DNA of 41,819 nt from an uncultured Clostridium sp. Its GTDB lineage: Bacteria > Bacillota > Clostridia > Oscillospirales > Acutalibacteraceae. The notes below the pieces were generated by a model. That model had not been told where the DNA came from, did not search any database, and saw only the letters and a program-made list of their open reading frames with translations. Positions within the stretch are counted from its first letter, which is position 1, and each line of letters begins with the position of its first letter. The DNA is taken from assembly GCA_934717555.1 (NCBI GenBank), contig CAKUYY010000009.1:1-41819 (forward strand). The letters run 5' to 3'. The translations under genes were made by a program, and so were the position numbers. Below, piece by piece: positions 1-6,995 of this stretch.

Positions 1-250
1 GTACAGCAGCAGATTATGAGGAAACAGGGAATCCTATATTTTGTTGGCACCAGTTATGTCACGCTTTATGATGATAGATCTAACAATTTTATTGTCTGTG
101 ATCTCTTTTCCATAAAATTTGTTTACTTCTATTTTCCTGGCCAACGCCCCAGCCAGAACTATAATTTGCTACCAGGAGGAAATGGGGCCAATAGGAATAG
201 AGGATAAAGGAAAAACAGATAATGGACTGGAGGAATAATTTTATGATAAA
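1..250. other. Left edge, no supportable gene
   Basis: No coding region here has a credible start, ribosome binding site and family resemblance. One open frame of 63 codons begins at 16 but its product is low-complexity and resembles nothing I know. A stop codon at 17-19 could end a gene that lies to the left of the window. A GGAGG at about 230 precedes a 21-codon frame that runs straight through the terminator hairpin, so I do not accept it. Confidence 0.5.
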
Positions 251-287
251 GAAAGCGTCCAGAGCATTTACTCTGGACGCTTTCTTT
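251..287. terminator. Hairpin terminator after GGGtGRT gene
   Basis: Perfect 14-bp inverted repeat (arms 251-264 and 271-284, 6-nt loop) flanked by short T/A runs on both sides. It lies 33 nt beyond the stop codon of the minus-strand GGGtGRT gene and would end that transcript; it could also work for a plus-strand transcript entering from the left. Confidence 0.75.
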
Positions 288-319
288 ATGAAAAAATCTA
301 ATTTTTAGATTTCCGATGC

Positions 320-1327
320 TTATTTCAAGCCTTCGCTGACAGCAACCGCGCAGGCAACAGTGGCACCGACCATGGGGTTGTTGCCCATGCCGATCAGGCC
401 CATCATTTCTACGTGGGCGGGAACAGAAGAGGAACCCGCGAACTGGGCGTCGCCGTGCATACGGCCCATGGAGTCGGTCAAACCGTAAGAAGCGGGACCA
501 GCGGCCATGTTGTCCGGGTGCAGGGTACGGCCAGTGCCGCCGCCGGAAGCAACGGAGAAGTACTTCTTGCCGTTCTCACCGGCCCATTTCTTGTAGGTGC
601 CGGCTACCAGGTGCTGGAAGCGAGTGGGGTTGGTGGAGTTACCGGTGATGGAAACGTCCACGCCTTCCTTCTTCATGATGGCCACGCCTTCCAGTACGTC
701 GTTGGCGCCATAGCACTTAACAGCAGCTCTTTCCCCATCGGAGAAAGCTCTTTCTTCCACAACGTTCAGCTCGTCGTTAAAGAAATCATATTCTGTCTTT
801 ACATAGGTAAAGCCATTGATTCTGGAAATGATATAAGCAGCGTCTTTTCCCAAGCCGTTGAGGATGATACGCAACGGCTCTTTGCGGGCACGGTTAGCGG
901 TGCGGGCGATACCAATCGCGCCTTCTGCGGCGGCGAAAGATTCATGGCCAGCCAGGAAAGCGAAACACTTGGTTTCGTCTCTTAACAGCATGGCGCCCAG
1001 GTTACCGTGACCCAGACCAACTTTTCTCTGTTCTGCAACAGAACCGGGGATGCAGAAAGCTTCCAAACCGATACCGATGGCTTCAGCGGCCTCAGCAGCT
1101 GTTTTTACACCCTTTTTGATCGCAACAGCGCAACCCAGGGTATAGGCCCAGGAAGCGTTTTCAAATGCGATGGGCTGTACACCCTTTACAATGGCATCGG
1201 CATCTACGCCCTTGCTCAGGCAAAGGTCGCGAGCGTCTTCGAGGCTGGCAAGGCCATACTCGGCAAGACACTTCTCTATTTTGGCCATTCTTCTCTCTTT
1301 GCCCTCAAACTTAACATCGTTAGCCAT
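320..1327 (-). CDS. GGGtGRT protein
   Basis: A 335-aa protein that I recognise as the GGGtGRT family, named for a conserved glycine-rich motif seen here as GGGTGRT at residues 262-268. The C-terminal part is also typical, with the run NMAAGPASYGLTDSMGRMHG just after it. No signal peptide or membrane span is present, so it should be cytoplasmic. The biochemical role of the family is not established. The start at 1327 is backed by an AAGGAGG ribosome binding site about 10 nt upstream. It is the second gene of a two-gene minus-strand operon: the NifU-like scaffold protein ends 34 nt upstream. That pairing is common in Clostridia and suggests a role in iron-sulfur metabolism, which is inference. 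Cysteines are scattered (for example 20, 36, 66, 92, 121, 205, 326) and form no ferredoxin-type motif. Confidence 0.93.
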   Translation of the reverse strand: MANDVKFEGKERRMAKIEKCLAEYGLASLEDARDLCLSKGVDADAIVKGVQPIAFENASWAYTLGCAVAIKKGVKTAAEAAEAIGIGLEAFCIPGSVAEQRKVGLGHGNLGAMLLRDETKCFAFLAGHESFAAAEGAIGIARTANRARKEPLRIILNGLGKDAAYIISRINGFTYVKTEYDFFNDELNVVEERAFSDGERAAVKCYGANDVLEGVAIMKKEGVDVSITGNSTNPTRFQHLVAGTYKKWAGENGKKYFSVASGGGTGRTLHPDNMAAGPASYGLTDSMGRMHGDAQFAGSSSVPAHVEMMGLIGMGNNPMVGATVACAVAVSEGLK

Positions 1328-1361
1328 AGTAGCTTGTCCTCCTTATTGTCGTATGGTCCGC

Positions 1362-2054
1362 TTATTCTTCCCTCGGGTCGATGTACTTGGCGGCACCGTC
1401 ATAACGGCCATACTGGCCGATATTTTTCTCATAGGCCTCTTTGGGGTCTACACCGTGACGGATATCCTCCAGCATCTTGCCGAGTCTCACGAACTTATAA
1501 CCGATAACCTCGTCGTTCTCATCCAGAGCGGTGGAAAGGACGTAACCTTCGGCCATTTCCATGTAACGGACACCCTTGAGCTTGGTGCTGAACATGGTAC
1601 CAACCTGAGAACGCAGGCCCTTGCCCAGATCTTCCAGGCTGGCGCCTACCGGCAGACCATCCTCAGAGAAAGCGGTCTGGCTGCGGCCGTAGGCCAACTG
1701 CTTGAAGATCTCTCTCATTGCTACGTTGATCGCGTCGCACACCAGGTCGGTGTTGAGGCATTCCAGCAAAGTTTTGCCGGGAAGGATCTCGGCGGCCATA
1801 GCGGCGGAATGAGTCATACCAGAGCAACCCAGGGTCTCTACCAGAGCTTCCTCCACAATACCATTTTTCACGTTGAGGGTCAGTTTGCAGGCGCCCTGTT
1901 GGGGTGCGCACCAGCCCACACCATGAGACAGGCCGGAGATATCCTTGATGTCATAGGCTTTTACCCATTTTCCCTCTTCCGGGATGGGCGCGGGACCGTG
2001 GTGGGGTCCTTTGGCTACAGTACACATTTGTTCCACTTCATGGGAATAATTCAT
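1362..2054 (-). CDS. NifU/IscU-like iron-sulfur scaffold protein
   Basis: A 230-aa protein related to the NifU N-terminal/IscU scaffold family. The segment LGCSGMTHSAAMAAEIL (C77) corresponds to the IscU active-site loop, and further cysteines at 49, 56, 99 and 106 could complete a cluster site, although their spacing differs from classical IscU. An insertion at the start (residues 1-45) and a C-terminal tail beyond residue 130 make it longer than IscU (about 130 aa). The start is supported by AAAGGAGT upstream. It leads the operon with the GGGtGRT protein and has its own promoter (2261-2289) and a ~200-nt leader. Family knowledge says U-type proteins assemble and hand on clusters; what this divergent version serves is unknown. 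No nifS/iscS cysteine desulfurase is next to it. Confidence 0.85.
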   Translation of the reverse strand: MNYSHEVEQMCTVAKGPHHGPAPIPEEGKWVKAYDIKDISGLSHGVGWCAPQQGACKLTLNVKNGIVEEALVETLGCSGMTHSAAMAAEILPGKTLLECLNTDLVCDAINVAMREIFKQLAYGRSQTAFSEDGLPVGASLEDLGKGLRSQVGTMFSTKLKGVRYMEMAEGYVLSTALDENDEVIGYKFVRLGKMLEDIRHGVDPKEAYEKNIGQYGRYDGAAKYIDPREE

Positions 2055-2254
2055 ATCGGTACTCCTTTCGGTTTGGGTTTCCTTACTTTCTCAGAGCTGC
2101 TGAAAAAACACAAAATATCCTTTTTAAACAGCTCAAGCACCCGGTTCAATCGATCGCCGAACAAAAACATGCCGGCCTGCCTAACCGTTCAGGGAATGAT
2201 GCGACAGTCCGGAATTGTTGCGAATCTTTTTACTATGGACGCAGGACTTTCCTT
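2055..2254 (-). other. Long 5' leader of the scaffold/GGGtGRT operon
   Basis: About 200 nt separate the predicted start of transcription (near 2254) from the first codon at 2054. No reading frame here looks real. On the transcript strand it contains short complementary pairs, including GAGCTG/CAGCTC near the 3' end, but no clear terminator with a U-run. I do not recognise a known riboswitch class. The length is unusual compared with the other genes in this window and may hide a regulatory RNA. Confidence 0.4.
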
Positions 2255-2260
2255 ACCACA

Positions 2261-2289
2261 ATTATAAGCATAATTTCTGCAATTATCAA
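2261..2289 (-). promoter_or_regulatory. SigA-type promoter for scaffold/GGGtGRT operon
   Basis: On the minus strand: -35 TTGATA (2284-2289), 17-bp spacer, -10 TATAAT (2261-2266). This is a near-consensus housekeeping promoter pointing at the NifU-like gene. Confidence 0.75.
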
Positions 2290-2498
2290 GAGTTACTTCC
2301 CGATTCCCCAAAAATTTTCACCCTGCCTCCAACAGGAAATTTCAGGATCAAAAAAAATAGAGAAATTTTTGGGGGATTCTTAAAAGAAATCTGGGAGAAA
2401 AAACGGAAAGGGGAATAGAAAAGGAGAAGAAACGGTTGTCCAAAAAGATTTAGGGGATCCTATGATGAAAGGCTTTCCTGTAAAATTTAAGAATAGAG

Positions 2499-2527
2499 TT
2501 GCCCTATGAAAACATTACGGATATAAT
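2499..2527 (+). promoter_or_regulatory. Promoter for glyoxalase-fold gene
   Basis: -35 TTGCCC (2499-2504), 17-bp spacer, perfect -10 TATAAT (2522-2527). Transcription would start near 2534, leaving a ~30-nt leader before the GTG at 2564. The rest of the 2.29-2.49 kb gap holds only a 67-codon frame with no family resemblance, which I reject. Confidence 0.65.
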
Positions 2528-2563
2528 AAAGTCAATTCATTCACCGAGAGGAGCGTATGCCCA

Positions 2564-2929
2564 GTGACCAGTACATTTTTACATACCAATTTCAACGTGT
2601 TCGATTTGGAAAAATCTCTTGCGTTTTATCAGAAAGCGTTGGGGTTGACTGAAAGCCGCCGGATCAACGCCTCGGACGGCTCTTTTATCATTGTTTATCT
2701 GACCGACCACACAACCGATTACCAGTTGGAACTCACATGGCTGAGGGATAGGAAACAGCCTTATAACCTGGGGGACAATGAAATTCATCTGGCTGTCCGG
2801 GTGCCGGATAAAAAGGAAGCCCACGCCTTGCATGAGGAGATGGGATGCATCTGTTTTGAAAATAAAGAAATGGATCTGTACTTTATTTCCGACCCCGACG
2901 GATATTGGATTGAGATCCTGGACCGCTAA
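2564..2929 (+). CDS. VOC/glyoxalase superfamily protein
   Basis: A 121-aa single-module vicinal-oxygen-chelate protein. It begins with FLHTNFNVFDLEKSLAFYQKA and ends with FISDPDGYWIEILDR, matching lactoylglutathione lyase (GloA-like) proteins: metal ligands are expected at His8, Glu55 region, His77 region and the final Glu118. That would fit a methylglyoxal-glutathione lyase, but thiol use and substrate in Clostridia are uncertain, so 'glyoxalase family' is the safe name. The start is GTG at 2564, set by GAGAGGAG (2546-2553) at a spacing of 10 nt. An ATG at 2557 lies closer to that site but in another frame that stops soon. Own promoter at 2499-2527 and own terminator downstream make it monocistronic. 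Confidence 0.85.
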   Translation: MTSTFLHTNFNVFDLEKSLAFYQKALGLTESRRINASDGSFIIVYLTDHTTDYQLELTWLRDRKQPYNLGDNEIHLAVRVPDKKEAHALHEEMGCICFENKEMDLYFISDPDGYWIEILDR

Positions 2930-2942
2930 AAGCAGACAAAAA

Positions 2943-2990
2943 GACAGCGTGCATCTTCCTTCTGGAAGCATGCACGCTGTCTTTTGTTTT
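2943..2990. terminator. Bidirectional terminator between glyoxalase and PadR genes
   Basis: Inverted repeat with GACAGCGTGCAT at 2943-2954 and its complement ending at 2982, followed by CTTTTGTTTT on the plus strand and an A-run on the left that becomes a T-run on the minus strand. It sits between two convergent genes and can serve both. Confidence 0.85.
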
Positions 2991-2997
2991 CTAAAAA

Positions 2998-3525
2998 CTA
3001 ATTTTGAGGGGCAAGTCTGCCGGTAAAGAAGGGATTGCCGATCTCTTCCTGGTTATTTTCCTTAGTAGAGTTCCTGTCAACTGTAACAGAATTACGTACT
3101 TCTTCGTGGCCGGCATTTGTAAAGGAAGTTTCTTTACATCTGACACTGGAACACTCAGAAGAATCTGTGGAATTGAAAATCATTTCTACCGCGTCGACAA
3201 GCTTGTGATATTCACCTTTTAAGGAATTCATGTAAGCAGTGCCCTCTTCCGTCACTTCATAGTATTTACGCAGACGGTTGTCTTCAGATACACACTTCGC
3301 GTACTCCCGGATAAATCCAAATTTTTGAAGGCGATAAATGGCAGGATATAAAGTAGCTACACAGTATGCGGAATTGCTTCTATAATCCAGCGCCTGGATC
3401 ATCTCATACACATACATGGGTTTTTCGCCCAACAGAAACAGAACCAGCATTTCTGTGGTCGCCTTTTTAAAGTTGTCTTTCATCCCGTCGGCAGTACCGC
3501 TTTTACCGTTATAATTTTCTGTCAT
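2998..3525 (-). CDS. PadR family transcriptional regulator
   Basis: A 175-aa winged-helix regulator. The N-terminal 85 residues fit the PadR domain: EMLVLFLLGEKPMYVYEMIQ followed by the wing segment ATLYPAIYRLQKFGFIREY and RKYYEVTEEG. The region after residue ~110 is polar, rich in Ser, Asn and Glu, and is not the usual second dimerisation helix of full-length PadR proteins, so the C-terminus is divergent. I chose the ATG at 3525, preceded by GTGGGGAT, over the ATG at 3546, whose upstream is only A/T-rich. It has its own promoter overlapped by a 14-bp palindrome (3587-3600), which points to autoregulation. PadR proteins commonly respond to phenolics or toxic compounds; nothing here tells the ligand. 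The target beyond itself is unclear, since no transporter is adjacent. Confidence 0.85.
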   Translation of the reverse strand: MTENYNGKSGTADGMKDNFKKATTEMLVLFLLGEKPMYVYEMIQALDYRSNSAYCVATLYPAIYRLQKFGFIREYAKCVSEDNRLRKYYEVTEEGTAYMNSLKGEYHKLVDAVEMIFNSTDSSECSSVRCKETSFTNAGHEEVRNSVTVDRNSTKENNQEEIGNPFFTGRLAPQN

Positions 3526-3586
3526 AGTTATCCCCACGCTATCCATTCTAATTTTTTTGTGTTTACAGGCTTCTTAATTGTATAAT

Positions 3587-3618
3587 TGTAGTATACTACA
3601 GTACTTAATAGATATCAA
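3587..3618 (-). promoter_or_regulatory. PadR promoter with palindromic operator over -10
   Basis: Minus strand: -35 TTGATA (3613-3618), 17-bp spacer, -10 TATACT (3590-3595). The -10 lies inside the perfect palindrome TGTAGTATACTACA (3587-3600). A second, slightly imperfect dyad, CAACAA-TT-TTGTTG (3616-3629), overlaps the -35. This arrangement fits negative autoregulation by the downstream PadR protein; binding itself is inferred. Confidence 0.7.
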
Positions 3619-3679
3619 CAATTTTGTTGTTACTAAATTGAGAATTTAAAGAAATTTTTTTGTGAAACAGTGTGTATTA

Positions 3680-3708
3680 TTGACTTATAATTTAACTTCT
3701 GATATAAT
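3680..3708 (+). promoter_or_regulatory. Strong promoter of the short unit at 3.7 kb
   Basis: -35 TTGACT (3680-3685), exact 17-bp spacer, -10 TATAAT (3703-3708). It is among the best promoter matches in the window and points into a stretch with no gene but with a terminator 65 nt later. Confidence 0.75.
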
Positions 3709-3714
3709 TATGTG

Positions 3715-3802
3715 GAAAGTAAGAGACATTTTACAAATTGAATTTGCTTACACCAAATACCTTCCCATACATGCGGCCCGGATTTTAATCCGGGCCGTTT
3801 TT
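3715..3802 (+). ncRNA. Candidate small RNA or attenuated leader (~88 nt)
   Basis: A strong promoter (3680-3708) is followed after about 60 nt by a textbook intrinsic terminator: arms CGGCCCGGATT (3774-3784) and AATCCGGGCCG (3787-3797) with a U5 tail. The body holds a nested stem, GTAAG (3719-3723) with CTTAC (3747-3751), enclosing CAAATT/AATTTG, then a single-stranded, C-rich segment ACCTTCCC that is complementary in type to a ribosome binding site. No credible peptide is encoded. An extended -10 promoter beyond the terminator (3853-3861) can drive the next gene, so an independent small RNA is more likely than pure attenuation. Not a family I recognise. Confidence 0.55.
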
Positions 3803-3852
3803 CTCAGAAGATATTTTTTCCAGAAACAAAGCTCGTTTTTGTATAGCAGCTG

Positions 3853-3861
3853 TGATATAAT
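3853..3861 (+). promoter_or_regulatory. Extended -10 promoter for lipoprotein gene
   Basis: TG-A-TATAAT (TG at 3853-3854, hexamer 3856-3861) forms an extended -10; no clear -35 is seen 17 bp upstream. It lies 60 nt before the chosen start of the lipoprotein gene. Confidence 0.5.
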
Positions 3862-3920
3862 AAAAAATTAGCAGATTGAGCAAAAAATATGGAAACATGG
3901 AAAAGAAAGGAAGAGAAAAA

Positions 3921-4553
3921 ATGAAACAGAAAATATGGCCTCTTTTGCTGGCAATGGTTTTACTGGCAGCCATACTGGGAGGATGCGGGAACAAGGGGCC
4001 TCAGGTGACAGAATACGGAGAGAAACCTCCCCTGGAAAGCCTATCTTGGGGGATGAATATCGAAGATGCGTTAAAGGCGCTGCACCTGACGGAAGATGAT
4101 GTTACCATTTCCACTAGGCAAGATGTGACTAATATGGCGCTGGGGGAGGATATTGGGGTTCCCGGCCTGCAAGGGAAGGTATCCCTTCAATTTGCAGAAC
4201 CCATAGAGGATGCGGAGATTGGCTTATATGCCGTTACGGTTTCCTCTCAGGATCAAGATATGGAATCCATGAAACAGGCGCTGGATGAAAAGCTGGGAAG
4301 CGAGGGCCAAAAAGACGGGGACAGTTATGTGTGGGAGACAGGCCCGGACCAAATAAGCGCAATCCCACAAGCCCAGTGGACGGCACAATTCCAGGAATGG
4401 ATGGATCAAGACGAGAGCGCTGGGGAATTTGATTCTTTTACATCGGTTACCCTGTCAGAAACCACCAAAAACGATACCACCCGCCGGGAAGCAGTCTTTT
4501 ATGGGAAACCTGCGGCTTATTCCGTGGCAGCCCAAAGACAAGCCCAAGGCTGA
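3921..4553 (+). CDS. Predicted lipoprotein, function unknown
   Basis: A 210-aa secreted lipoprotein. Residues 1-22 form a signal peptide (positive MKQK, then a hydrophobic stretch) ending in the lipobox LGGC, so the mature protein should be anchored to the outer face of the membrane through Cys. The remainder is acidic and soluble-looking, with no domain I can name. The start at 3921 is chosen over an in-frame ATG at 3879-3899 region because AAAGGAAG sits just upstream and the signal peptide then begins normally. It is followed by a clear terminator, so it appears to be transcribed alone. Function is unknown. Confidence 0.75.
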   Translation: MKQKIWPLLLAMVLLAAILGGCGNKGPQVTEYGEKPPLESLSWGMNIEDALKALHLTEDDVTISTRQDVTNMALGEDIGVPGLQGKVSLQFAEPIEDAEIGLYAVTVSSQDQDMESMKQALDEKLGSEGQKDGDSYVWETGPDQISAIPQAQWTAQFQEWMDQDESAGEFDSFTSVTLSETTKNDTTRREAVFYGKPAAYSVAAQRQAQG

Positions 4554-4570
4554 GAGTATTTTTTATGATG

Positions 4571-4609
4571 AAAAGCCGTTGCTGCGTTTTTCGCTGTAAC
4601 GGCTTTTTT
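4571..4609 (+). terminator. Intrinsic terminator after lipoprotein gene
   Basis: Arms AAAAGCCGTT (4571-4580) and AACGGCTTTT (4598-4607) with a T-run reaching 4609, 18 nt after the stop codon. Confidence 0.85.
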
Positions 4610-4846
4610 GCGATAAAAAATTTTAAAATTAAATTTTTCCTTCGTTTGAGGGATTTCCCAAGAATATCCCCATTTTTCCCCTGGAGTATCTTCTGAAACA
4701 TTCAGACAAAATAAACAGGAAAGAAAAAGCGTTACAAAATAAAACGTTTCCAGAATCTTTCATGTCTATTCGGAATAAGGTGGGAAAATCTAATGTTGTG
4801 CCTGAGATGTCTAAATATGATTTTATTGCTATGGAGGTACCAAAAA

Positions 4847-5026
4847 ATGACCAGAAACACAATGGGGATTATCAAAGGAGTAGGAGGCGGGCTGGCCGCC
4901 GGGATGGCCGTCGGTTTTATTGGCGGGCAGATGATGAAGAATTCCAAACAGATGAAGAAGAAAGCCGGCAAGGCAATGCATGCTGTAGGCGATCTGTTTG
5001 AAAACGTGCAGTATATGTTTAAATAA
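4847..5026 (+). CDS. YtxH-like small glycine-rich membrane protein (59 aa)
   Basis: A 59-aa protein with a short polar start, a Gly/Ala/Met-rich hydrophobic stretch (residues ~7-27, GIIKGVGGGLAAGMAVGFIG), and a basic amphipathic tail (KNSKQMKKKAGKAMHAV). This layout resembles YtxH-domain and related stress-associated small proteins of Firmicutes, probably membrane-bound. The start at 4847 is fixed by GGAGG (4833-4837) at 9 nt; longer versions starting at 4793 would leave this site inside the gene. A large terminator hairpin follows. The similarity is weak in so short a protein, so the family name is tentative, but the ribosome binding site and position argue it is real. Confidence 0.65.
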   Translation: MTRNTMGIIKGVGGGLAAGMAVGFIGGQMMKNSKQMKKKAGKAMHAVGDLFENVQYMFK

Positions 5027-5052
5027 AGCCCTTTTTGACGTGCAAATGTACA

Positions 5053-5109
5053 AAAACAGCGGTGATTTTCCTATTTCTTTTTCTTGTGGAAAATGGCCGC
5101 TGTTTTTTT
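5053..5109 (+). terminator. Long hairpin terminator
   Basis: AACAGCGG at 5056-5062 region plus GATTTTCC pairs with GGAAAAT and CCGCTGTT at 5088-5103, about 16 bp with a two-base mismatch, then seven T residues. It closes the small-protein transcription unit. Confidence 0.8.
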
Positions 5110-5329
5110 GCGTCGAAAAGGGTTACAAGGTTTTTTCAGAATGGTAACAGAGGTGTCATTGCATTGGCCGGAAAGAAATGTTAAGATTAAATTAGGAGTA
5201 ATACGTTTGAATCAGACATTAAAGAAGAAAGAACTTTATCTCTATATTTCCTATTTAAAACGAAGAAACAAACGTGTTTTCTTGATAAGAAAATACGTGG
5301 ATTAATAAAATCTCGCAAGGGGGATGGAT

Positions 5330-6973
5330 ATGTCTCAATGGAAATCAGTGGTGGGCCTTTTTTTGTGCGTTGTTTTCTTTTTGAGCCTAACCGCCTGTAA
5401 CGGACAGGACAAAGGGCCTACAACGGAAACGATTTCTTATAACCTGGAACAGGAGCCGGAAAGCCTGGACCCGCAGATCGCGGATGACTATGCTTCCCGT
5501 ATTGTCATTATGGCGTTATTTGAAGGGCTGGTGCGCCTGGATGCCGATGGAAACCCTACTGCAGGTGTAGCGTCTTCCTGGAAGGCCAACAGTGATAATA
5601 CGTCTTTTACCTTCCATTTGCGCCAGGAAGCCAGATGGCCTTCCTGGACAGATAAAGAAGATAACAAGCAGGAAGAACGACCTGTTACAGCGCGAGATTT
5701 CATCTATGGTTTTCAGCGCGCTCTGGATCCAGCCACCAGTTCCCCTACTGCGGGCGAATTATATCCCATCAAAAACGCTGAGCGGGTCAACCGAGGGCAA
5801 GCATCGGTGGAAGAGCTGGGGGTGAGCGCCCCTGACGATTACACACTGGTGGTCGAGCTGGAATACCCTTATGAAGATTTTCCAACATTGATGGCTTTGC
5901 CTGCCGCCATGCCCTGTAACCAGAAATTTTTTGAACAATCCGGGGGACAGTATGGTTTAGAGGTGACCTCTATCCTGGGAAACGGGCCTTACCAGTTTAG
6001 CAACCGGTATAGTTGGGAACACTCCAAATCCATTGCATTGGTGCGGAGCAGTTCTTATCAAGGGGAAGAGAAACCTATCCCCGCGGGAATCAACTTTTCC
6101 ATTGGTCAGGATGTCACCGACGCGGTAAGCGCTATTGAGAACGGAACCGTGGACGCGGCTCCCCTCCCCGGGGATCAGGTGGAAACCGGGGAACAGGAGG
6201 GGCTTCATTTGACTTCTTTTGAAGATACCACGTGGGGGCTGTGTTTTAATACTCAGGACTCCGTATTCAGTAACCTGAATATCAGGAAAAGCTTTGTACA
6301 GTCCCTTGACAGGGAGTATGTGCTTTCCAAGCTACCGGACAACTATTCCATAGCCAATGATATTATTGTGCCGGACACTTCTTTGGGAGGGCAAAATTAC
6401 CGTTCCCTGGCGGGAGGGGATTTTTATCTGAAAGCGGATGCCAATTCCCGTGTATTGCTGAATACCGGTTTACAGGAACTGCAAATGGATCGTCTGCCTT
6501 CTGTGCGGGTCCTTTGCCTGGATGATCCGCAAGTAACCAGCCTGATCAATAACATGCTGGAACTTTGGTCCAGGGAACTGGGCTATTATATCAATATGGA
6601 ACCCTTAAGCCGCAGTGAACTCTCCCAGCGGGTGAAATCCGGCAATTATCAAATAGCCTTAGCGCCGATCCGGGCGGAAAACGATGGACCTATGGAAATC
6701 CTTTCCCTGTTTTCCTCCGATAATCCAGACAACCCTGTGGGGTTACAATCCGCAGAATTTGATGGATATCTGTCCCAGGCGGAGGATCGCCCCCTCAATG
6801 AAGGAGTGGAATACTATGTCCAGGCGGAACAGTATCTCAATAACCAGGCTGTTTTTTATCCGCTCTGTTATGAAAAACGGTTTTTCGCAGCCGCAGCCAA
6901 TGTGGAAGGCATTATTTTTCACTCCTACGACAGCGGCGTGGATTTCCTGCACGCTTCTAAAGTGACAGAATAA
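5330..6973 (+). CDS. OppA-type peptide-binding lipoprotein
   Basis: A 547-aa extracytoplasmic solute-binding protein, family 5 (OppA/DppA). It has a signal peptide with lipobox LTAC near residue 23. The mature start SYNLEQEPESLDPQIADDYA is the standard family-5 opening, followed by VTARDFIYGFQRALDPATSS, the usual core motif. Length is normal for the family. Start at 5330 is preferred to the ATG at 5324 because AAGGGGG (5317-5323) abuts the latter but lies 6 nt from 5330. Family knowledge: it captures oligopeptides for an Opp/Dpp ABC importer. No permease or ATPase gene is adjacent, so it is an orphan binding protein here. It may share a transcript with the QueG-like gene 22 nt downstream. Confidence 0.9.
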   Translation: MSQWKSVVGLFLCVVFFLSLTACNGQDKGPTTETISYNLEQEPESLDPQIADDYASRIVIMALFEGLVRLDADGNPTAGVASSWKANSDNTSFTFHLRQEARWPSWTDKEDNKQEERPVTARDFIYGFQRALDPATSSPTAGELYPIKNAERVNRGQASVEELGVSAPDDYTLVVELEYPYEDFPTLMALPAAMPCNQKFFEQSGGQYGLEVTSILGNGPYQFSNRYSWEHSKSIALVRSSSYQGEEKPIPAGINFSIGQDVTDAVSAIENGTVDAAPLPGDQVETGEQEGLHLTSFEDTTWGLCFNTQDSVFSNLNIRKSFVQSLDREYVLSKLPDNYSIANDIIVPDTSLGGQNYRSLAGGDFYLKADANSRVLLNTGLQELQMDRLPSVRVLCLDDPQVTSLINNMLELWSRELGYYINMEPLSRSELSQRVKSGNYQIALAPIRAENDGPMEILSLFSSDNPDNPVGLQSAEFDGYLSQAEDRPLNEGVEYYVQAEQYLNNQAVFYPLCYEKRFFAAAANVEGIIFHSYDSGVDFLHASKVTE

Positions 6974-6995
6974 CAGAGAAAAGGAGGAAGATCAG

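Noticed and set aside
1170..2267. A 365-codon plus frame opposite the GGGtGRT/scaffold operon
   Set aside because: It spans two real minus-strand genes and their gap and has no start signals or domain.
2557..2559. ATG just before the glyoxalase gene
   Set aside because: It is in a different frame that stops after about 30 codons, and it sits only 3 nt from the ribosome binding site; the GTG at 2564 gives correct spacing and the complete protein.
5084..5305. A 73-codon plus frame before the OppA-like gene
   Set aside because: It begins inside the terminator hairpin and encodes a basic, unrelated sequence.
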